From assembly GCF_015206895.1 (NCBI RefSeq), contig NZ_JADEXU010000017.1, forward strand, positions 1 through 64,000: DNA of 64,000 bases, in the 5' to 3' direction. The position numbers and the translations under genes are program-made. Within the stretch, counting starts at the first letter, position 1; each line of letters begins with the position of its first letter. The notes under the pieces were generated by a model, which saw nothing but the letters and a program-made list of their open reading frames with translations, was not told where the DNA came from and made no database searches. The stretch comes from Nostoc sp. LEGE 12450. Its GTDB lineage: Bacteria > Cyanobacteriota > Cyanobacteriia > Cyanobacteriales > Nostocaceae. Below, piece by piece: positions 20,016 through 28,940 of this stretch.

Positions 20016-20027
20016 GAAAAGGGAAGA

Positions 20028-20041
20028 AGTGCGATCGCACT
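20028..20041. repeat. HIP1-centred 14-bp palindrome
   Basis: AGTGCGATCGCACT is a perfect palindrome built around a HIP1 octamer, just after the glycosyltransferase stop. It could act as a weak bidirectional hairpin between convergent genes. Confidence 0.5.
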
Positions 20042-20183
20042 CAAAAACACAAAATTTTTGCCAGTAGCCCTTAACCCAAGCGTATTGAGGCAGCATTGAC
20101 TAATATTCTAGTCATACAATGATTTGTAACTTATGAATACAGATACCTCACTCAGAATTCTCTTACCACGCAAGTCAGATTGA

Positions 20184-20999
20184 TCAATTAATCTTTGAAT
20201 TATCCCCTAAAGACCAGCCCAAACTAGTTGGCTGTTCATAAATCCGTTTTAGAGTATTTACATCTCTGGAAGAAATAGGCAACGGGTTACGAACTTGAGA
20301 AAAATATAGGGCATCAGTTTGTAGTGGACTATGGCCCCAAATTCCCAGTGCATGACCGAATTCGTGCCGGGTAGCTGCAATAAGATACTCACCTGTTTGA
20401 CTGGGACTTAGCAAGATAGTAAAGCGGTGGGATAAAACTTTGTTGGTAGTGTATAACTCGTAAGTAGTTTGTGCTGATCGCGCACGAGGTTTACTACTAC
20501 CAGGGGAAATTTGTAGAGGTGGCGCTTTTTGCACAATGGTAATATCAGCACTTTCTGGCTGTTCTACTATTGCCAAAGGCAAATAATTGCTCCATTCTTT
20601 TACACCCTGCAAGACACCGTTTACCCATACTTGAGCTTGTTTTTCGTTAACGGATTTTGGTGGTTCTACGTAAACTTGAATGGGAAATTGTGACCAGACT
20701 AAATAACCAACTTGGGTTGTTGTGACTTGTGAAAAGTAGTCACCACTGTTAGTTCTATCTTGCCACTGTGCGAGTGTGGGCGGTAAGGGATGGGGTTTTG
20801 GGATGGGTGAGGTGGAGAGAGAGATTACTGAGCCTGAATATACATATTTTGGTATTATTGTAAACCCATAACTCGAATGAAGATTAATAAAAACGATCAA
20901 CAGCCCTGTGCCAATAAATAAGGCAAGAGCTGTAATTAACCGTTGTGAGATTAAATTTATTAGGATGTTAAGTATTTGATGTTGGGTTTTTTTCCCCAT
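20184..20999 (-). CDS. Metzincin-like zinc peptidase, membrane anchored
   Basis: A 271-residue protein from ATG 20999 (an ATG at 21032 would overlap secG by 23 nt). One hydrophobic anchor spans about residues 22-38, followed by a Pro/Ser-rich linker and a catalytic domain with HEFGHALGIWGH, the HExxHxxG zinc site of matrixin-like peptidases (H202, H206 and a third His at 212). In related proteins a DxMY segment supplies the Met-turn; here it reads DALYFSQV, so the Met seems replaced by Leu. It should face the periplasm. The substrate is unknown. It follows secG closely on the same strand. Confidence 0.8.
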   Translation of the reverse strand: MGKKTQHQILNILINLISQRLITALALFIGTGLLIVFINLHSSYGFTIIPKYVYSGSVISLSTSPIPKPHPLPPTLAQWQDRTNSGDYFSQVTTTQVGYLVWSQFPIQVYVEPPKSVNEKQAQVWVNGVLQGVKEWSNYLPLAIVEQPESADITIVQKAPPLQISPGSSKPRARSAQTTYELYTTNKVLSHRFTILLSPSQTGEYLIAATRHEFGHALGIWGHSPLQTDALYFSQVRNPLPISSRDVNTLKRIYEQPTSLGWSLGDNSKIN

Positions 21000-21009
21000 T
21001 GACCTAGCC

Positions 21010-21243
21010 TTATTTAGGCAGCCAACCAGCACTTAAAACCACTGTTAAACCGAGGAAAATTACTGTCAATGCCCAAGTAATTCGATTTAAGGTGTTTTCT
21101 GCACTTTTGGTACTGCTAAATAGCTGGGCTTGTCCACCAATGGCTCCAATACCATCACCTTTGGGGCTATGTAGTAAAACTAAGATAATCAAACCAGTGG
21201 CGGAAAACGCCCAAATGCCTTGCACGATATTAGTAGCTGTCAT
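21010..21243 (-). CDS. secG: Preprotein translocase subunit SecG
   Basis: A 77-residue, two-helix protein. TM1 is near residues 5-22 and TM2 near 54-73, joined by a loop with LHSPKGDGIGAIGGQAQLF, the conserved SecG segment. It is part of the SecYEG channel in the inner and thylakoid membranes. It starts at ATG 21243 and lies between gpmI and the peptidase on one strand. Confidence 0.93.
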   Translation of the reverse strand: MTATNIVQGIWAFSATGLIILVLLHSPKGDGIGAIGGQAQLFSSTKSAENTLNRITWALTVIFLGLTVVLSAGWLPK

Positions 21244-21291
21244 GGTAGGAATCTCATTTATAACAATTTTTCAAAAAACAGAATTCAGAAT

Positions 21292-21330
21292 TCAGGAGTT
21301 AGGAGTTTTCAGTAAACTCCTAACTCCTGA
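21292..21330 (-). terminator. 17-bp perfect hairpin between gpmI and secG
   Basis: Arms 21292-21308 and 21314-21330 are exact reverse complements around a 5-nt loop, built from the AGGAGTTAGGAGTT heptamer motif. It begins 12 nt past the gpmI stop. No clear U-tract follows, so it may be an RNA-stabilising or processing element as easily as a terminator. Confidence 0.55.
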
Positions 21331-21342
21331 CTTAGAAGTCTC

Positions 21343-22941
21343 TTACAGCCCTACTTGCACAGGGGTGCGAGTGCGTTGCAGTTCATAATCTGCTGTTTTC
21401 AGCAGCGATCGCCCGGTCATTTCTGGTGGCTGAGGCAGCTGTAAAATCTCTAGAATTGTGGGGGCAATGTCAGATAGCTTGCCATCGGTTCGCAGTTCGA
21501 CATTTGTACCATATCCAGGGATTTTGACTTTCTCGCCTTCTACCAATATAAAGGGGACTGGGTTAGTGGTGTGGGCTGTCCAGGGATTACCCCCTTCATC
21601 TAGCATATACTCAGCGTTGCCGTGATCGGCAGTAATAATTGTTGTACCACCGGCTTTGATAACGCTCTCTAACAAGCGTCCCAAACAGCGATCAACTGTT
21701 TCGATTGCTGTAATGGTAGCTTCGATTTGACCAGTATGCCCTACCATGTCTGGGTTGGCATAGTTAATCACAACTAGGGAATATATACCCTTTTGAATTG
21801 CAGCGATCGCAACATCTGTAACTGCTACTGCTGACATCGCTGGGGCATGATCGTAAGTAGCTACCATCGGGCTGCTTACCAGTTCCCGATCTTCTCCGGC
21901 AAAAGGTTCCTCCAGACCCCCATTAAAGAAATAGGTGACATGGGCGTATTTTTCTGTTTCGGCGGTGCGGAATTGATTCAGACTATGATTGGCTATCACT
22001 TCTCCCAGAATGTTACTGAGGTTCTGAGGCTCAAAGGCTACAGCCACGGGTAAGTCTGAATCATACTGTGTAAAGGTGACAAAAGACAGTGGTGTGATTT
22101 GCTGTCTTTCAAAACCGTTAAAAGTAGGACTGACCAAAGCTTGAGTCAGTTGCCTGGAGCGATCGGGGCGGAAGTTGAAAAATATCACCCCATCCCCTGG
22201 TTCTATTGCGCCGGGTGCAATTCTGATGGGGTTGACAAATTCATCTTTTACCCCTTCGGCATAAGATGCTTGCAAGATTTCTATAGCCGTGCGATTATCA
22301 CCTGTACCATCTTGGGTCATCACGTCATAGGCGCGTTTGACCCGATCCCAACGGTGATCGCGATCCATCGCGTAGTAGCGACCGCTGAGGGTGACTATGC
22401 GCCCAATCCCTGTACGGTCTATATAATTTTGCAGCATTGTGATTGCTCTTACACCGTCAGTTGGGGCGGTGTCACGACCATCGGTAATGGCGTGGATACA
22501 AACTTCTGGAATTTGCTGGTTTTTGGCTAAGTCAAGTAGTCCGAATAGATGGGTAATATGCGAATGTACCCCTCCCTCAGAACAAAGCCCGACTAGATGT
22601 AGCTTGCTATTCCGAGAACGAACTTCCTGGCAAATTTTGACAAGTGCTGGGTTTAAGGCAATAGAACCGTCTTCAACCGCATCGGAGATGCGTACAAGTT
22701 CTTGCGGTACCACTCGCCCAGCACCAATGTTCAAATGACCAACTTCCGAGTTGCCCATTTGACCCTCTGGCAACCCTACGGCTTTTCCTGATGTGCGGAT
22801 GAGAGTATGCGGGTAAGCTGTCCATAAACTATCCACAATGGGAGTTTTAGCAGCAACAATAGCGTTTCCTCGCTTTTCCTCGCAGTAGCCCCATCCGTCT
22901 AAAATGACTAGCACCACAGGAGCAACAGGTGCTTTGGTCAT
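21343..22941 (-). CDS. gpmI: 2,3-bisphosphoglycerate-independent phosphoglycerate mutase
   Basis: A 532-residue, metal-dependent phosphoglycerate mutase of glycolysis. The N-terminus VVLVILDGWGYCEEKRGNAI has the first metal aspartate, MGNSEVGHLNIGAGR has the phospho-accepting serine, and ITADHGNAE and WTAHTTNPVP complete the second metal site. Length and motif order are standard for cyanobacteria. secG follows 99 nt downstream after the strong hairpin. Confidence 0.96.
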   Translation of the reverse strand: MTKAPVAPVVLVILDGWGYCEEKRGNAIVAAKTPIVDSLWTAYPHTLIRTSGKAVGLPEGQMGNSEVGHLNIGAGRVVPQELVRISDAVEDGSIALNPALVKICQEVRSRNSKLHLVGLCSEGGVHSHITHLFGLLDLAKNQQIPEVCIHAITDGRDTAPTDGVRAITMLQNYIDRTGIGRIVTLSGRYYAMDRDHRWDRVKRAYDVMTQDGTGDNRTAIEILQASYAEGVKDEFVNPIRIAPGAIEPGDGVIFFNFRPDRSRQLTQALVSPTFNGFERQQITPLSFVTFTQYDSDLPVAVAFEPQNLSNILGEVIANHSLNQFRTAETEKYAHVTYFFNGGLEEPFAGEDRELVSSPMVATYDHAPAMSAVAVTDVAIAAIQKGIYSLVVINYANPDMVGHTGQIEATITAIETVDRCLGRLLESVIKAGGTTIITADHGNAEYMLDEGGNPWTAHTTNPVPFILVEGEKVKIPGYGTNVELRTDGKLSDIAPTILEILQLPQPPEMTGRSLLKTADYELQRTRTPVQVGL

Positions 22942-23114
22942 AGTAAAATTGCCCTTTACTTTTTGTAATACCCGAATGATACCATTGCTAATCCACGCCG
23001 CAAGTGAATTTTTGCTTATTAATTTCTTTTATGAAAGACTTGCAGTTTTTTGAAATATTTTTTAAAATCTAGCGATTTTTCTGTAATTTTGTTGAGCGCT
23101 AATAATAAGTGATT

Positions 23115-23148
23115 ACTTAGTAGTAGCCTTTTAGCACTACTACTAAGT
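23115..23148 (-). terminator. 12-bp hairpin after the ABC-F gene
   Basis: ACTTAGTAGTAG (23115-23126) and CTACTACTAAGT (23137-23148) pair perfectly around a 10-nt loop, 14 nt beyond the ABC-F stop. No T-run follows on the minus strand, so Rho-independent function is unproven. Confidence 0.5.
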
Positions 23149-23162
23149 CCGTGTTCAATCTC

Positions 23163-24848
23163 TTATTTCTTTTTGGTAGAAGCTTTTGCAGCTTTTTTAG
23201 CAGCTTTTTCAGCAGAGATCGCAGCTAACTTTGCTTGTTCTTTTTCTTCAGCAATTTTCTGGAGATAGTAATGATAGTCTCCTAAGTAAACGCGGAATTC
23301 ACCATCACGAATTTCGACAATTTTGTTAGCTACTTGAGAAATAAAGTAGCGATCGTGTGAAACTACAATTGCCGTACCGTCATAATTTTTGAGCGCTTCT
23401 TCCAGCATTTCTTTCGCTGGAATATCTAGGTGGTTTGTCGGCTCATCTAAAATTAGTAAGTTCGCGGGACGTAAAAGCATTTTTGCCAACGCCAGACGAG
23501 CTTTTTCTCCTCCACTTAATGCCCCAACTGCCTTAAATACAGTATCACCAGTAAATAAGAAGCGTCCCAAAAGCGTGCGGACTTCTTGATTATCCCAGTC
23601 GGGAACTTCATCATGGATAGTTTCCATGACAGTTTTTTTCAAGTCCAAAGCTTCAGCTTGATTTTGCTCAAAGTAACCGGGAATAACGTTGTGATCCCCT
23701 AATTGGACACTACCTTCTGTGGGTGGCTCCATACCCATAATTACGCGCAGAAGGGTAGATTTCCCAGCACCGTTGGGGCCAAGAAAAGCAATGCGATCGC
23801 CTCTTTCAATTAGCAGATTTGCTGCCAAAAACAGGATTTTATCACCATAAAGATGAGTTAAATCTTTAATGTCCACTACTTCGCGTCCACTCCGAGGTGC
23901 AGGTGGAAAACGGAAGTGTAGAGTTCTTACCCCAGCAATGGGCGCTTCAATGCGCTCGATTTTGTCGAGTTGCTTTTCTCGGCTTTTTGCCTGGGTACTG
24001 CGGGTAGCACTGGCGCGAAATCTATCAACAAAGGTTTGCTGTTTTTCTAATTCTTTCTGTTGACGTTCGTAAGCACTAAGCTGTGCTGATTGACTTTCGG
24101 CTTTTTGTTCCAAATATGCCGAATAGTTACCAAGGTAGGTACTGGAAACGCCACGTTCTGTTTCCACAATTTGGGTACAGAGGCGGTCAAGGAACTCTCG
24201 GTCATGGGAGACTATTACCATCGGTGTAACCAGCCCTCTGAGGTAATTTTCCAACCACTCAATGGTTTCTAAATCTAGGTGGTTAGTCGGTTCATCCAGC
24301 AGCAACAAGTCGGGTTTTTGCAAGAGGATTTTACCCAAACTCATCCGCATTTGCCAACCACCACTGAAGGCGCTAACCAGGCGATCGCCATCTTCTAGCC
24401 CAAACCCCATCTCTGGTAAAATTTTCCCGATGCGTGCATCTAAGTTGTAGCCATCCAAGGCTTCAAATTTGCGCTGCAAGCGATCCAACTTGTCGATCAG
24501 TCGATCCAGTTCCTCTGGGCTAGCCGTTTCCATCTCTTGTGGGATGTGCGCCAGAGATAACTGTACTTCGTTGGCTTCTTTGAAGACAGTCCAAAATTCT
24601 TCTCTAACGGTGCGGGTGGGGTCTACTTCAAACTCTTGGTTGAGGTAGGCTATATGTAAGCTATTAGGACGGATAATTTCGCCTGCGGTAGGTTCAATTT
24701 CCCCAGAAATGATTTTGAGTTGGGTAGATTTTCCAGCACCGTTGACACCGACTAAGCCAATGCGATCGCCTGGTTTAACTTCCCAGTTGATATCTTTGAG
24801 AACTTCGCCTGTGGGATAAATTTTACTTATATGTTCTAGTCGCAGCAT
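23163..24848 (-). CDS. ABC-F family ATPase
   Basis: A 561-residue soluble protein with two ATP-binding cassettes and no membrane domain. Cassette 1 has Walker A GVNGAGKST, signature SGGWQMRMS and LLLLDEPTNHLDLE. Cassette 2 has GPNGAGKST, LSGGEKARLALAKML and LLILDEPTNHLDI. The linker between them, with many charged residues, is the part that in this family enters the ribosomal E site. The C-terminal tail is Ala/Lys rich (KAAKKAAKASTKKK). It probably acts on translating ribosomes, like Uup or EttA; the exact subgroup is not clear to me. Confidence 0.92.
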   Translation of the reverse strand: MLRLEHISKIYPTGEVLKDINWEVKPGDRIGLVGVNGAGKSTQLKIISGEIEPTAGEIIRPNSLHIAYLNQEFEVDPTRTVREEFWTVFKEANEVQLSLAHIPQEMETASPEELDRLIDKLDRLQRKFEALDGYNLDARIGKILPEMGFGLEDGDRLVSAFSGGWQMRMSLGKILLQKPDLLLLDEPTNHLDLETIEWLENYLRGLVTPMVIVSHDREFLDRLCTQIVETERGVSSTYLGNYSAYLEQKAESQSAQLSAYERQQKELEKQQTFVDRFRASATRSTQAKSREKQLDKIERIEAPIAGVRTLHFRFPPAPRSGREVVDIKDLTHLYGDKILFLAANLLIERGDRIAFLGPNGAGKSTLLRVIMGMEPPTEGSVQLGDHNVIPGYFEQNQAEALDLKKTVMETIHDEVPDWDNQEVRTLLGRFLFTGDTVFKAVGALSGGEKARLALAKMLLRPANLLILDEPTNHLDIPAKEMLEEALKNYDGTAIVVSHDRYFISQVANKIVEIRDGEFRVYLGDYHYYLQKIAEEKEQAKLAAISAEKAAKKAAKASTKKK

Positions 24849-25009
24849 TAAGTTTCTCTCAGGTAGGGAGTGGGTGGTTGAGGACGAAGTACTAACACCG
24901 CCTCTAATATTAACAAAAATTAACTATAAATTCGTCGTGAGAAAGTCTGGAAGCCGCAAACCAAATTTGGCTTGAGCCACGGATAAAATTTACCACATCT
25001 ATCTTAAGG

Positions 25010-25133
25010 CTGGCTTTGCGTTACTTGTCTAACTTCTTCGACACTGAAATCAAATGCCTCAGCCACTTGTTCCACTGTCAATAGTTCCTATGTTGTAGTC
25101 CACCAATTCCTCTACTCCTTGATCAGAAGAATC
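25010..25133 (-). pseudogene. Decayed copy of the Rpn/DUF2887 C-terminus
   Basis: On the minus strand, about 25018-25085 reads LTVEQVAEAFDFSVEEVRQVTQ and a stop, closely matching LTVEQVAQALDLSVEQVRQAAQ at the end of the intact gene just upstream. The upstream part (DQGVEELVDYN) is in another frame, so the copy is frameshifted and cannot form a full protein. It looks like a tandem duplication or deletion remnant. Confidence 0.75.
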
Positions 25134-25931
25134 CTACTGCGCGGCTTGTCTGACTTGTTCGACACTCAAATCTAGCGCCTGTGCTACTTGTTCTACAGTC
25201 AACCCGGCTGCCAACATTGCTGGTACTGCTCTGAGTTTACCTTGCTCAATGCCTTGAACCTTACCTTGTTCAACACCCTCCTGAAAGGCTTCCTGATAAA
25301 ATCTGGTTTGCTTTAACTCGCTTAATCCAAACATTTCCTCCATCTCCTCCCTACTCATTGTGGGAAACTTATAAGCCAAAATAGTCTCGATAAATTGTAA
25401 TAATTGCTGCTGTTTTGGTGGTGAGTTTATCTCTGACTTAGTTCTGTCGATCAACTCTCTTGCTTGGACAATTGCGATATCGTCGGTTGCAATTACTAAT
25501 TTAGCAGTTGCAATACCAATTGGAAGCGATGCACCTTCACCTAATTCATCCAAATAAATCCGCCTGACCCGCCCACTTGTGAAAAACTCACGGTAATGTT
25601 TGATATTGCCTGTATCTACATTCCTATTTGGGTATAAAACCACAGCACCCCAGTCATTTAATGGTTGATTCTGACGGAGGTATAAACATATTTCTGCAAT
25701 TAGCCGTGAATAAATTTCCCCATCAGCTTGAAATTGTACTTCAACAAAGTAAATCTGGTTCTCGCTTCCTTGTGTCGGTAGAAACACACCATCGATTCTG
25801 AAGGCTGTTTGTTTAATTTCAACTGATGAAAATTGATAAAGGCTAGCTGATTCTGGAGGATTACCAATAAGTTCAAAAAAGATATCAGGGAATTCTTGAA
25901 ACAGCCGATAAAAAATGATGTCTGTTTTCAC
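25134..25931 (-). CDS. Rpn-family PD-(D/E)XK nuclease, DUF2887 type
   Basis: A 265-residue protein of the Rpn/putative transposase superfamily common in cyanobacteria. The nuclease core has RIDGVFLP with D47 and YFVEVQFQ with E64-x-Q66, a PD-(D/E)XK variant with Gln for Lys. A repeat-like linker GVEQGKVQGIEQGK precedes a helix-turn-helix-like tail LTVEQVAQALDLSVEQVRQ. Rpn proteins promote recombination and cleave DNA in E. coli; the role here is unknown. An XRE-like gene lies 34 nt upstream on the same strand. A broken copy of the tail follows. Confidence 0.85.
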   Translation of the reverse strand: MKTDIIFYRLFQEFPDIFFELIGNPPESASLYQFSSVEIKQTAFRIDGVFLPTQGSENQIYFVEVQFQADGEIYSRLIAEICLYLRQNQPLNDWGAVVLYPNRNVDTGNIKHYREFFTSGRVRRIYLDELGEGASLPIGIATAKLVIATDDIAIVQARELIDRTKSEINSPPKQQQLLQFIETILAYKFPTMSREEMEEMFGLSELKQTRFYQEAFQEGVEQGKVQGIEQGKLRAVPAMLAAGLTVEQVAQALDLSVEQVRQAAQ

Positions 25932-25965
25932 AATTTTATATCAATTGAACATTTTGATTTGCTGT

Positions 25966-26463
25966 TCATGTATTACTTGATTCTTCAGAACCATCTCGTA
26001 CTTTCAGCAATTGCTCTTTTGCCATCCCTAATATACGTGATAAGGGCGCTAACAAACTATCATCAAATGCTTGTCCAGCATAAATATTATTCAGTTCGGT
26101 AGGGGATAATTTAAAGGTATCGCAGAACTTAGCAAACTCCTGGTTACTTAAGTCAAGCTCTTTTTGCCTATCTTGAAGTAAAACTGCGATCGCTCTAGTT
26201 CCATGCTTGGGACGCTCACTAGTTTTTACATATTTTTCCATTAAATAATTGACTTTTCTGGTATCGCCGCCGATTTTTTTAATTAAATCAGTACAAGCCA
26301 TTTTCAGTGCTTTCTTTAAAACTTCTTCTTCATTTAAAACTTTAATAATTTCACTTGCATATTCTGGTTTAAAAAATCCCACCAAATTACCTTGATGATA
26401 AACTGGTATATAAGGATTATTTGTTTCAAGTTGCCAATCTAAAGGCTCATTGCGTAGCGACAT
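25966..26463 (-). CDS. Hypothetical protein with XRE-like C-terminal domain
   Basis: A 165-residue protein starting at ATG 26463, with AGGGG upstream. The N-terminal part (NPYIPVYHQGNLVGFFKPEY) resembles no domain I know. The C-terminal about 60 residues (QEFAKFCDTFKLSPTELNNI...LSRILGM) have the spacing of an XRE helix-turn-helix. The gene precedes the Rpn nuclease by 34 nt on the same strand, so the two could be co-transcribed. A regulatory or antitoxin-like job is possible but unproven. Confidence 0.6.
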   Translation of the reverse strand: MSLRNEPLDWQLETNNPYIPVYHQGNLVGFFKPEYASEIIKVLNEEEVLKKALKMACTDLIKKIGGDTRKVNYLMEKYVKTSERPKHGTRAIAVLLQDRQKELDLSNQEFAKFCDTFKLSPTELNNIYAGQAFDDSLLAPLSRILGMAKEQLLKVRDGSEESSNT

Positions 26464-26818
26464 AGCTGCACCCCTAAATATTTTAAGATTGCACCATTTT
26501 AAAACCATTTATTCCTTAACTGCCAGTAAAATACCCTAGCACTGGCAATTAGAAATCGCAGCTATACAGACAAAACCCATCTCCGTGGGTTTCAACTTGC
26601 TGGAGTCCACGCAGACGGACTTAGTTTGTGCAGCCATTACCTATTTCTAGCAGAACCTTTAACTCAGCCAAAATTAGCGATCGCCTTGCTCATCACCAAA
26701 TGGCTAAAAGCTTACCAGAGAAGGGTTTGGTAGTGTTGTGAGGCTGTTGTTAGATATTTAAACATAATGGGCATACTGTAAATATCAAGTAAGTAAGCAT
26801 CGAAACAGGGTAAACAGT
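26464..26818. other. Divergent spacer with small inverted repeats
   Basis: No gene is visible. It contains TGCCAGT/ACTGGCA (26521-26527 with 26541-26547) and AAACCCA/TGGGTTT (26573-26579 with 26586-26592, 6-nt loop), followed by text resembling a dispersed Nostoc repeat (GAGTCCACGCAGACGGACTT). It separates the XRE/Rpn pair from the GTPase gene and presumably holds the GTPase promoter. Confidence 0.5.
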
Positions 26819-28849
26819 ATGTTGACGATAACGTGGCAAGAAGAGATTGCATCCTTGAAACAAGATTTGAGCAAGGAAATAAATAAAATTTCAGGTCATT
26901 CTGAGATTAATATAGCTAATCATATTTGTATTAATAACCTTAAATCCAAGCTAGAACGGTTAAATGAAATTGAAAAAATTCTTAGTATAGAAAAATATAA
27001 AATTGTTTTCATCGGTACTATTGGTCAAGGGAAGACGACAGCTATTTGTCACCTTTTTAATTTAATAAGCGACTTCAATATTTCTAAGACTATTGGTGGT
27101 AAAACAAAAGATGTAATCGAAACTAAAGAGTTATTATCAACGGGTGCAGGGAGAACTACTATATGTGAAGTAAATGTCAAACCATCTGAAAAAACTTACA
27201 TAGAGATAGAGCCTTATACAGTTGATGAAATGGAAAATATTATTTTTGAATTTTGCGACTATATTGCAAATAAAGATAATACTCAACCAGATCAGAAGAT
27301 AATTATTTCTAAAGAACTTGAAAGGGCTGTTAGGAATATTATAGAAATGAAGTTACGCTATAAAACAATTTATGATGGGGATAAGAAGAAAACTGAAATA
27401 ATTGATCCTGCCAAGGAAGAATTTGAGAAACTAGGGTTAGATGAACTAAAAAAGTTGGCATTGAATAATGCAAAGCTTGAATGTCGAACTACCAATAGAA
27501 TTGAATTTGATAATCAAAAAAGTGAGCAAGAATGGATCAAAAATACCTTCGCTGCAATCAATAATGTCGAGTTAAAAGAGTTTGCTATTCCAAGAGAAAT
27601 ATATCTTTCTGTGAGCTATAATGTTCTATCTGGCTCAAACTTGTCTCAGTTCGATTCAGTTGTGGATACTAAAGGACTTGATGAAAATCCAATTCGTCAA
27701 GACTTGCAGAAATATATTGAGAATCAGGATACCATCTGCCTCTTTGTAACTCCCTTTTCTAATGCTCCTGAAGCTAATATTACTAAATTAATAGGTTATC
27801 ACCTTACATCTAAATCCAAAGATTTTCATCATAGATTCGTAACTTTAGTATTACCTCACAAAAATGAACCTGAAAAAGTGAATGGATGTGATGGCGATTA
27901 TGATACAGGAATTCAAATCAGAAAAGAAGAAGTTCAAGCTACATTCAGGAGTTTGAATTTAGATTTTTTCTTAGAAAACATTTTGTTCTATGATGCTTTG
28001 AGGTACTACCGTGATGATATATTCAAGTTAAATGAAATTTACGATAAAGAAGATGTACAGGCAGATAAAAATGAATTTATCGAAGCTATCGCGGCTGTAG
28101 TAGAACGTAGGCGAAATATTTTATTGGACGAAATAAAGAATATCCAAGAAAACTTTACAAAAATAAAAAATGGTGATGCTTTGACAGGGGCAGAAATCAA
28201 GGCAATTGAAAATGCTATTAAGAAGATAAAGGATTTACGGGATTTAAGTAAAAGAGTACAAAGTTTTAATTATAAAGACCAAGGTACAGATAAAGGTTTT
28301 GTTACTAAATATGTTGAAGATTATCGTATCCATCCTAAGGCATGGAACACTAAACATGCTATCCATAGAAACTTCGGTTACTATGATCCAAAGAATATAG
28401 ATATATATTACGATATGAGGGTTATTGCTGAGGGAAGAAATGAAGATGAAATGTTGAAGAAGTTTACCAAAGAACTAAAACAAGAATTAGAAAATATCCT
28501 TAATGAGCTTACATCTGCAAATGAATCTTTAAAAACATTTATCCCTGAATTAGTCATACAATTCAACTCATTTTATGACAATTTTATAAGTGAAGTAGGT
28601 GTAGAAATCCAATATGAAGCTATAAGAAAATTATCACCTCAAAGTGAAGATTCTGAATTTTGGACGGCTCTAATTAATGAGAAAGGCAAGGTACAGCTTC
28701 CAGGTGAAACCTATACAAAGAACGTATGTAAGACATTGAAGCACGAACTTGAAAGTGAGCAAAGCTTAAATACATTTTTAGAGATTAAAGCAGGACAGTA
28801 TTGGGCAGAATTAGTTACTAAAATCTTAAGCTTTTTCGGAGAAAAATAG
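26819..28849 (+). CDS. Large P-loop GTPase of unassigned family
   Basis: A 676-residue, AT-rich gene. A helical N-terminus (about 1-58) precedes G1 GTIGQGKT at 66-73. A glycine/threonine segment STGAGRTTICEV near 110-121 could be switch I. The G3 motif DTKG lies at 283-286, so about 160 mostly helical residues are inserted between switch I and G3. A canonical NKxD is not obvious; VLPHKNEPEKV may substitute. The remaining about 300 residues are charged and predicted helical, with no clear transmembrane segment. The layout recalls dynamin-like GTPases, but I cannot name the family. The partner nuclease follows 91 nt downstream. Confidence 0.7.
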   Translation: MLTITWQEEIASLKQDLSKEINKISGHSEINIANHICINNLKSKLERLNEIEKILSIEKYKIVFIGTIGQGKTTAICHLFNLISDFNISKTIGGKTKDVIETKELLSTGAGRTTICEVNVKPSEKTYIEIEPYTVDEMENIIFEFCDYIANKDNTQPDQKIIISKELERAVRNIIEMKLRYKTIYDGDKKKTEIIDPAKEEFEKLGLDELKKLALNNAKLECRTTNRIEFDNQKSEQEWIKNTFAAINNVELKEFAIPREIYLSVSYNVLSGSNLSQFDSVVDTKGLDENPIRQDLQKYIENQDTICLFVTPFSNAPEANITKLIGYHLTSKSKDFHHRFVTLVLPHKNEPEKVNGCDGDYDTGIQIRKEEVQATFRSLNLDFFLENILFYDALRYYRDDIFKLNEIYDKEDVQADKNEFIEAIAAVVERRRNILLDEIKNIQENFTKIKNGDALTGAEIKAIENAIKKIKDLRDLSKRVQSFNYKDQGTDKGFVTKYVEDYRIHPKAWNTKHAIHRNFGYYDPKNIDIYYDMRVIAEGRNEDEMLKKFTKELKQELENILNELTSANESLKTFIPELVIQFNSFYDNFISEVGVEIQYEAIRKLSPQSEDSEFWTALINEKGKVQLPGETYTKNVCKTLKHELESEQSLNTFLEIKAGQYWAELVTKILSFFGEK

Positions 28850-28885
28850 ACAGAAAGCAATTTTAAATTGCATGGTAAATAATAA

Positions 28886-28908
28886 GGGATGCAATAAAAT
28901 TGCGTCCC
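28886..28908 (+). terminator. Hairpin between GTPase and nuclease genes
   Basis: GGGATGCAAT (28886-28895) pairs with ATTGCGTCCC (28899-28908), 10 bp with one G-U pair and a 3-nt loop. It may attenuate or process a shared transcript. A T-run does not follow. Confidence 0.45.
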
Positions 28909-28940
28909 GATAACCAGTTGATAAATAAACCTAACTATCT

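Noticed and set aside
26819-28849. AAA or OLD-type ATPase as the identity of the large P-loop protein
   Set aside because: DTKG after the P-loop fits a GTPase G3 motif better than Walker B, and no ABC signature is seen.
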